Assembly: GCA_965232265.1 (NCBI GenBank)
Contig: CBDDPH010000002.1
Coordinates: 2,914,001-2,978,000, forward strand
Source: VXRD01 sp965232265
Lineage (GTDB): Bacteria; Latescibacterota; UBA2968
Reading direction: 5' to 3'
Length of the DNA: 64,000 bases
Made by a program: the position numbers and the translations under genes. Every line of letters starts with the position of its first letter. Position 1 is the first letter of the stretch. Positions 59,281-64,000 of the stretch are shown here, one piece after another. Under the pieces are notes generated by a model. That model made no database searches. It saw only the letters and a list, made by a program, of their open reading frames with translations, and had not been told where the DNA came from.

Positions 59281-60092
59281 TTTTCCTTTTCCAATACCCT
59301 TAGATGGGTGCGAACACTCTCTCGACCTCGCCAGAAAAATCCGACCTCCGTCTCGCCAGCACGCACAGCAAACACCTTGTTGCCCTGTTCGATCCTCGCG
59401 ATAGTGGTATCCCACGATACCCATAAAACCTCATCCTCAATACGCTTTGTTTTTCCAGTTTCGTGGCTATAAATCGCGGGAATCAACGAAAAGGATTCTC
59501 CTTCTCTCAGGTCCAAATATTCGGGCAGAGACTCGAGTTTATCGAAAAGCGACCGCGGTTTGCCCGGTGAAAACAACCCTTTGCCAGGGTCAGCACTGTG
59601 CAACACCCACTTGCCGGTCCCTTCCGGAAACCGCACCAGAGATTGATCCTTTCCCCCCTCCCTACCCCATTCTGCTTTTGCAATTGTATCGCTTAAGGTT
59701 GGATTGATCAAAAACACCGCGTCTCCCAAATTGCTCAATCCCCCACCGATCTTGCCATCATCGACAAAAACCTGGCCATCAAATCCGGTCGGTGTTCCAC
59801 CCCCAAAAAGTACGATGTATTCGCCTGGCGCGATCTGCGTATTGTCGGGAAAAGTGAACGGTTTTTTTGCATTGCGGTCTGACAATTCCCACCCACCGAT
59901 CACAATAGTATCCGATCCCGTATTCAGTATTTCCACAAATTCATCCTCGTAGCTCTTTTGATCCCCATCCCCATTGGCATCTGCTGGCGGATCTGCAAGG
60001 ACCTCATTGATCACGACCACTGATTCAGCAGAAAAAACATGTGCCCCCCACAGCATTCCCAACATCACAGCAATAATCCAGTATTTCATCAT
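57867..60092 (-). CDS. secreted lamin-tail-domain protein, N-terminal part (frameshifted)
   Basis: 741 residues from ATG 60092 (GGAGGTC just upstream). Signal peptide (MMKYWIIAVMLGMLWGAHVFSA), then lamin-tail domain 1 (VVINEVLADPPADANGDGD...), a Big_2-like domain (about 215-285, DEVLWVSWDTTIARI), domain 2 (VISEVHPNPAWGDEGD), domain 3 (IFSEILMLPEQVDANNDGVV) and the start of domain 4, up to VVVLFGGG. It then runs out of frame for about 36 codons. Each domain has a D/N-rich calcium-binding-like loop and a FPDNT...LFGGG hairpin. Together with the following fragment it would make a protein of about 1083 residues, probably exposed on the surface. Confidence 0.82.
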   Translation of the reverse strand: MMKYWIIAVMLGMLWGAHVFSAESVVVINEVLADPPADANGDGDQKSYEDEFVEILNTGSDTIVIGGWELSDRNAKKPFTFPDNTQIAPGEYIVLFGGGTPTGFDGQVFVDDGKIGGGLSNLGDAVFLINPTLSDTIAKAEWGREGGKDQSLVRFPEGTGKWVLHSADPGKGLFSPGKPRSLFDKLESLPEYLDLREGESFSLIPAIYSHETGKTKRIEDEVLWVSWDTTIARIEQGNKVFAVRAGETEVGFFWRGRESVRTHLRVLEKEKPALVISEVHPNPAWGDEGDTNGDGVRHTYQDEFIEVVNLGEQPIDISGYFLGDDDASVDRLFQFPDNTVLDTQAVVVLFGGGEVSVSNRIFVDDGRIGDGLSNWSDTVQLLAPDSSTVVASMGYERSTRGVSYARDEDGNYLLHNQIYEGDPASVGRLVPGDDPIEPEGMTDTLAIPDDIIFSEILMLPEQVDANNDGVVNRDEDTFVELTNIGADTLDLSGWLLGDDDIIVSCFFSFPDSVVLVPGGYVTVFGGGTPAKIPGRVLSVGDRIGNGLADSGDVVHLILPDGKTVVRSVHVPKATPDVSWLFSPDAPPELHPEIPGGRAMSPGTPPDGQEADSINTATRDIFQPSEGLVISEVYPNPAAGDAGDTNGDGGRHTYQDEFVEVANLGDHPIDIGGYFLGDDDVLVEKLFRFPDNTVLDTQAVVVLFGGGICQLASEYLPMTAALAMACPMEVIPCSYWHQMEVQ

Positions 60093-60277
60093 ATTGACCT
60101 CCAGCAATGTTTTTTGGATCATGACTTATGCAAATCGCGTGCCAAAGTCCGTAAAATATCGCAAGAGGTAATTAAATCAGTGGGTTACGCTCATGAAAGG
60201 CTGTATGACCAAATCGCCTGAGAGTACGAATCGTTCAATTTTTCAGCGATGAATGGATCAGATTTTTCAACAAAAAT

Positions 60278-60311
60278 CCCCGGCCACCAAAGTGACCGGG
60301 GTTTATTTTTT
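60278..60311 (+). terminator. strong hairpin terminator without an obvious upstream gene
   Basis: CCCCGGCCAC (60278-60287) pairs with GTGACCGGGG (60292-60301) with one mismatch, followed by TTTATTTTTT. On plus no gene precedes it within the gap, and it lies 63 bases before the ATG of the unknown gene at 60375. It may be a leader attenuator or the end of a small RNA from 60123-60277. Confidence 0.75.
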
Positions 60312-60374
60312 CTTGACGTATATTGAAAAAACCTCTTATTGGTTGGGTCGTCTAACCAACAGGAGGATGAGATT

Positions 60375-61151
60375 ATGAACTGTAAATTACCCGAAGACTT
60401 TCACGCGGTTCTCCAAATCGAGAACGCATCTGAACGCTTTGACGAAGCCTTGCAGGTCGCCGAAAAAATTTCTGCTGCTGGCGTGGAATTGTATCCCAAC
60501 ATGGACCACGCGGCGATCTTTACGGATCCCCCGTACCTCGTCGCGGGGCCTCTAAAAACAATGGGCTATATTGCGGGTTGGGACACCAAATGCTACCCTT
60601 CACCTGTCGATGAACAGGATTATATCAACGTGCCATCGGGTTTGCCCTCTGGACATCCCGCCCTCGCAAGGGGCTGGTTTCACTATGTCGCAGTGGTTCA
60701 TCCCGTTGACCAACCCGCGCTCACTCAGATGCTCGGGCAGGGCTACGGCAATCCCTTTATCCATCACCTGACCTGGGGCATTGTCCCCCCAGATCGAAAC
60801 GGCGGAGATGATTTCGATTATGCCTGCCGGGTTATTTCTCACATGGTTGGCACGCGACAACGCATTGGAGGTCATCTCAATGCAGAACCGGGCACCCTGA
60901 TTATGGCGTTGCCTCCCGATATTACACAACATCCGCAATTTGAAACTGCCCTCCCCAAATTGCTCTACGGATTAGACACCGACGCTTACCAAGTTGAAAC
61001 CATGCAAGGTGGCGGGTTTTTGATTCAGTTTTTTGTGCTAACTGGCGGGCGGATTGAAGTTGCACTCCGCATCAATACCCAGCAGACCTTCAATCCCAAA
61101 AGTGTACACAAAATCTCAGAAGACGAAATCAGCACGCAGCAGACAGACTGA
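60375..61151 (+). CDS. unrecognised 258-residue protein
   Basis: Soluble, with no signal peptide or membrane segment. Distinct parts: MNCKLPEDFHAVLQIENASE, a mid region rich in G/P/H (YVAVVHPVDQPALTQMLGQGYGNP, then IHHLTWGIVPPDRNGG), and a C-terminal beta region (QGGGFLIQFFVLTGGRIEVAL). H-H-L-T-W-G could be a metal or ligand site of glyoxalase/VOC-like folds, but this is a guess. AGGAGG lies eight bases before the ATG. It is preceded by an orphan terminator and converges on rpoN with five bases between stops. Confidence 0.75.
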   Translation: MNCKLPEDFHAVLQIENASERFDEALQVAEKISAAGVELYPNMDHAAIFTDPPYLVAGPLKTMGYIAGWDTKCYPSPVDEQDYINVPSGLPSGHPALARGWFHYVAVVHPVDQPALTQMLGQGYGNPFIHHLTWGIVPPDRNGGDDFDYACRVISHMVGTRQRIGGHLNAEPGTLIMALPPDITQHPQFETALPKLLYGLDTDAYQVETMQGGGFLIQFFVLTGGRIEVALRINTQQTFNPKSVHKISEDEISTQQTD

Positions 61152-61156
61152 AGCGT

Positions 61157-62659
61157 CTAAAGCATCTTCCGCAGTCGTGCAGAGCTGATATTGAGTTGAC
61201 CTCGATATTTGGCGACCGTGCGCCGTGCGATATTAATGCCTTCTTCTCTTAGCATATCTGATATGTGTTGATCGCTTAACGGATTTTGTGTGTCTTCATT
61301 GCGAATGAGAATTGCAATTTTTTCTTTCACACTTATGGCGGATATATCGTTGGTATCGTATCGACTCAATCCCCTATCAAAAAAATATTTCAACTCATAA
61401 ACGCCATGCGGTGTTTGCACGTATTTGCCATTGCTCACGCGACTGATGGTCGAAATATGCATCTGCACTTTATCAGCGACTTCTTCAAGTTTCATTGGTT
61501 TGAGAAAACCAGGACCGCGATCAAAAAAATCAATCTGATTTTCGACAATACATCGCATGACCTTTAACATGGTTGCGCGTCTTTGGTGAATCGCATTTAT
61601 AAACCAGCGCGCGGAATTGAGTTTTTCCACAACAAATTTTTTTGTTTCCTGCAAATTTGGGTCATTTCGCCCCGATTTGTCCGATTGTCTGAGCAAGGTG
61701 CGATAAACTGGGGTGACGCGCAATTCGGGCAACGTGTGGTCGGTCAGGAAAACAATGTACTCGTCACCGATCTTTTGGACTTCGAGATCGGGAATGACGT
61801 GATTGAGATTCAATGTCGGTTCGGGGTCAATATTGGGCTTGGGGTTGAGCGATGTGAGGACCTCTTCAACAACGCGCAAGTCCTCAATACTCGTTTCAAG
61901 TGCCAGGTTTATCGGGCTAAACCTGCGGTTGATCCAATCGTCGAGGTGATTGCGTACCACCTCTGCAACCAAACCATTTGTGATATTTTTTTCTTTTAAC
62001 TGAATCAACAAACACTCTTGAAGGTTTCGCGCACCAACACCTACGGGGTCAAATGTCTGGATAATGCCCAAAATGCGTTCCACATTATCGATATTGACGC
62101 CGAGCTCATCGGCTACTTCCTCTGTCGAACATCCCAAAAACCCATCTTCATCAATATTGCAAATGAGATATTCGGCGATGATGCGATCACTGGGCAAAAT
62201 ATCTGTGAGTGCCACTTGTTCTAAAAGTAAGTCTCGCAGCGTTTTTTGAGTGGTGCTATCGTTGTGCCAGTCTTCATTGGATTCAAATTCTTCGCGCGGG
62301 CTGGCATACCCGGATTCATTTAAGTAATGATCCCAGTCTTGCTCATCAAATACGTCTGTATCAAGTGTGGTTAAATCCGATTCTTCAAATTCCAATTCTT
62401 CAACAGGTTCCTCATCCTGGTCTTCGTCCTCGGTTTCCTCGTCCTGTTCGGGTTCAGGTTCTTCTTGTTCCAGATCCAGCGTTGCGTCTTCATCAATTTC
62501 CAGAAGCGGATTGATCTCCAATTCTTGTCGAATGAACTCCGCCAATTCCAGAGTTGGCATTTGGAGCAGACGCAAAGATTGGATAAGTTTCGGCCCCAGT
62601 TTTTGCTCCAGTTTTTGCCGGATGACCTGAGACTGTCTATAATTAAAACCATTCATCAT
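61157..62659 (-). CDS. rpoN: RNA polymerase sigma-54 factor
   Basis: 500 residues. The Gln/Leu-rich region I (QVIRQKLEQKLGPKLIQSLRLLQMPTLELAEFI), a very acidic region II (about 58-105), the core-binding region, HTH around ISTISRVSNGKYVQTPHGVYELKYFF, and the RpoN box ARRTVAKYR near the C-terminus that reads the -24 element. It needs AAA+ activators, none of which is in this window. Its start overlaps the MOSC gene stop; two ATG codons in a row make the exact start ambiguous by one residue. Confidence 0.96.
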   Translation of the reverse strand: MMNGFNYRQSQVIRQKLEQKLGPKLIQSLRLLQMPTLELAEFIRQELEINPLLEIDEDATLDLEQEEPEPEQDEETEDEDQDEEPVEELEFEESDLTTLDTDVFDEQDWDHYLNESGYASPREEFESNEDWHNDSTTQKTLRDLLLEQVALTDILPSDRIIAEYLICNIDEDGFLGCSTEEVADELGVNIDNVERILGIIQTFDPVGVGARNLQECLLIQLKEKNITNGLVAEVVRNHLDDWINRRFSPINLALETSIEDLRVVEEVLTSLNPKPNIDPEPTLNLNHVIPDLEVQKIGDEYIVFLTDHTLPELRVTPVYRTLLRQSDKSGRNDPNLQETKKFVVEKLNSARWFINAIHQRRATMLKVMRCIVENQIDFFDRGPGFLKPMKLEEVADKVQMHISTISRVSNGKYVQTPHGVYELKYFFDRGLSRYDTNDISAISVKEKIAILIRNEDTQNPLSDQHISDMLREEGINIARRTVAKYRGQLNISSARLRKML

Positions 62660-63207
62660 TTAACTTTCTTCACTGTATCGCCAATCCGGATCGCGCCAGC
62701 GCGAATGACCTTTGCATTGATCCCGCGCAACTGAAGCTGTTTGCCCACGGGAGAACTGATAAATTTTAGCGCGTCCAATCCAAAACGCGCAGCAAATTTT
62801 TTACAGCCCGTGTGGGGCTGATCTGTAACTTCGACCACTGCTTCACCCAGACTCAGTCGGGTGCCCGGTGGCACATTCTCCTCGCTTAAATCGAGGTCCA
62901 TATACAACTGATCCCCCGCCAAGGCCCACCGCTCTTTTTTTTCCGCCAACAGGGCAATCACCCGGGCGTTCATGATGTTGAGTTGCATGTCTGGATGGGC
63001 TGACCCATCAGCAGTTTGAGAACTGCCGCGTGTTTTCCAGTTGTCGCCCACGAGCCCTTCAACCAGATCGAGTTCGCCTACTTCGAGAACCTCCCGCGCC
63101 TCAACCTGCGGCCGTCGCACAATCAATTCTAACACGCCCACATCTGTGGGCGACTGACGGATATTGTCTAATCCCGCTTCCAACGCTGCTATCGTTGCAT
63201 GTTTCAT
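62656..63207 (-). CDS. MOSC-domain protein
   Basis: A 183-residue MOSC protein. An N-terminal beta region (VGVLELIVRRPQVEAREVLE), GDNWKTRGS, GDQLYMDLDLSEENVPPGTRL, and the conserved cysteine in DQPHTGCKKFAARFG. MOSC domains carry out molybdenum-cofactor-linked sulfur transfer or act on N-hydroxylated and epoxide substrates; the function here is unknown. ATG 63207 has GAGGA six bases upstream; an ATG four codons earlier lacks one. It lies between lptB and rpoN and overlaps rpoN by four bases. Confidence 0.88.
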   Translation of the reverse strand: MKHATIAALEAGLDNIRQSPTDVGVLELIVRRPQVEAREVLEVGELDLVEGLVGDNWKTRGSSQTADGSAHPDMQLNIMNARVIALLAEKKERWALAGDQLYMDLDLSEENVPPGTRLSLGEAVVEVTDQPHTGCKKFAARFGLDALKFISSPVGKQLQLRGINAKVIRAGAIRIGDTVKKVK

Positions 63208-63297
63208 GCTTGTCCTCATTAGTGTTTAATAAATAGAAAAGGCAACTTTTAATAATAACAAATAACGGAGAGGATTGTAAACCCTTTTCCCAATTCG

Positions 63298-64000
63298 TTA
63301 CGAATCGAGGCGAAACCGGTCGCCCAGATAAATGCGCCGCGCTTCGTCGCTTGCTGCCAATTCCTGGGGTGTACCTGGCAAGAGAATTTTGCCCTCAGAG
63401 AGCAAATAGGAGCGATCTGTAATCGCCAGAGTTTCCCGCACATTGTGATCGGTAATCAAAACCCCAATATTTCGGCGTTTGAGTTCGGCGATAATATTCT
63501 GAATATCTTCAACCGCACGCGGATCCACGCCGGCAAAGGGTTCGTCAAGCAGCATAAAAAGCGGATCTCGAGAGAGTGCCCGTGCGATTTCCAGTCGGCG
63601 CGTTTCGCCGCCCGACAAACTATCTGCGCGTTGGTGCGATAAATGTCCCACGCCCAGATCTTCCAATACCTTTTGAGCGCGGTCTAACCGCTCTGCCTTA
63701 CCCATTTTCTCGTATTCGAGCACGGACAGGACATTTTCCAATACGGTCATCTTTCTAAAAACTGTAGATTCCTGTGCCAGATAACCAATGCCCAGACGCG
63801 CGCGGCGATACATGGGCAATGTCGTGATGTCTCGATCACCCAAAAAAATGTGTCCGGCATTTGACGAAATTGCGCCCACAATAAGGTAAAAGCAGGTGGT
63901 TTTGCCCGCGCCATTAGGCCCTAAGAGTCCGACAATTTCACCGGGCTTGACGGTCAAATCGACCTGATCGACAACCAGACGACGCGCGTATTTTTTGACC
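63298..64000 (-). CDS. lptB: LPS export ABC ATPase LptB (5' end outside window)
   Basis: 234 codons of an ABC ATPase are visible and the N-terminus runs off the right edge. KKYARRLVVDQVDLTVKPGE, Walker A GPNGAGKTT, the LptB-type GYLAQESTVFRKMTVLENV, signature SLSGGETRRLEIARAL, Walker B MLLDEPFAGVDP and H-loop TDHNVRETL. With LptFG it pulls lipopolysaccharide out of the inner membrane. The lptB-rpoN neighbourhood is conserved in many Gram-negatives; here a MOSC gene is inserted between them. Confidence 0.93.
   Translation of the reverse strand, partial: VKKYARRLVVDQVDLTVKPGEIVGLLGPNGAGKTTCFYLIVGAISSNAGHIFLGDRDITTLPMYRRARLGIGYLAQESTVFRKMTVLENVLSVLEYEKMGKAERLDRAQKVLEDLGVGHLSHQRADSLSGGETRRLEIARALSRDPLFMLLDEPFAGVDPRAVEDIQNIIAELKRRNIGVLITDHNVRETLAITDRSYLLSEGKILLPGTPQELAASDEARRIYLGDRFRLDS

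Overview
The window looks like a chromosomal piece of an uncultivated Gram-negative bacterium of the FCB / Latescibacterota-Poribacteria kind. Outer-membrane machinery is present (BamD, LptB, two RND pumps with an adaptor lipoprotein). There is a GWxTD-domain protein, a lamin-tail protein with a FlgD/type-A-like C-terminus, and a short primary-type sigma-70 factor without region 1.1. Sulfatase, heparinase II/III-like and CocE-like genes point to a polymer-degrading heterotroph. The phylum is an inference from gene style, not from a marker tree. No tRNA, rRNA, CRISPR array, transposase or phage gene was found.

Layout. 1-17191, all minus strand: partial nitroreductase; a VapC/Phd-type toxin-antitoxin pair whose toxin lacks its first catalytic Asp; a sigma-70 factor; a GWxTD protein; and a tightly packed run (zinc-ribbon protein, purB, rfbC, purL, heparinase-like, CocE-like, sulfatase) that joins purine synthesis to polysaccharide-type degradation; then a small coiled-coil protein and ribokinase. 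17479-19520, plus: bamD, nadD, a small unknown gene, zapA. 19605-20297, minus: a GT2 glycosyltransferase. 20516-37232, plus: a long housekeeping block (DUF512 radical-SAM protein, der, merR-like, rimP-nusA-infB-DUF503-rbfA-truB-ribF-rpsO-pnp, asnS, leuS), a classical transcription/translation cluster. 37303-40538: gcvT, then an AT-rich islet with an HTH/coiled-coil protein and an XhlA-like small membrane protein, then a TPR protein.

40892-54863, minus, is the most unusual part: six overlapping or closely spaced genes encoding an ABC ATPase, an ABC-2 permease fused to a zinc-site-less M1 aminopeptidase-like domain and a golvesin-like domain, an RND adaptor lipoprotein, an RND pump, a 1575-residue protein in which an RND pump is fused to an ABC ATPase whose fold is interrupted by four membrane segments, and a second ABC-2 permease. 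This looks like a hybrid RND-ABC export machine that could use both proton-motive force and ATP.

55001-64000: fdhD, an HU-family protein, a small conserved gene, a large lamin-tail protein broken by a one-base deletion in a C9/G9 tract, an unrecognised 258-residue protein, and rpoN, a MOSC protein and lptB (cut by the window edge). TTG starts with strong Shine-Dalgarno sites are chosen for nusA, infB, rpsO and gcvT. Short interspersed repeats (10-bp GCAGAT tandem, ACTATCC tandem, palindromes) sit in several gene gaps.
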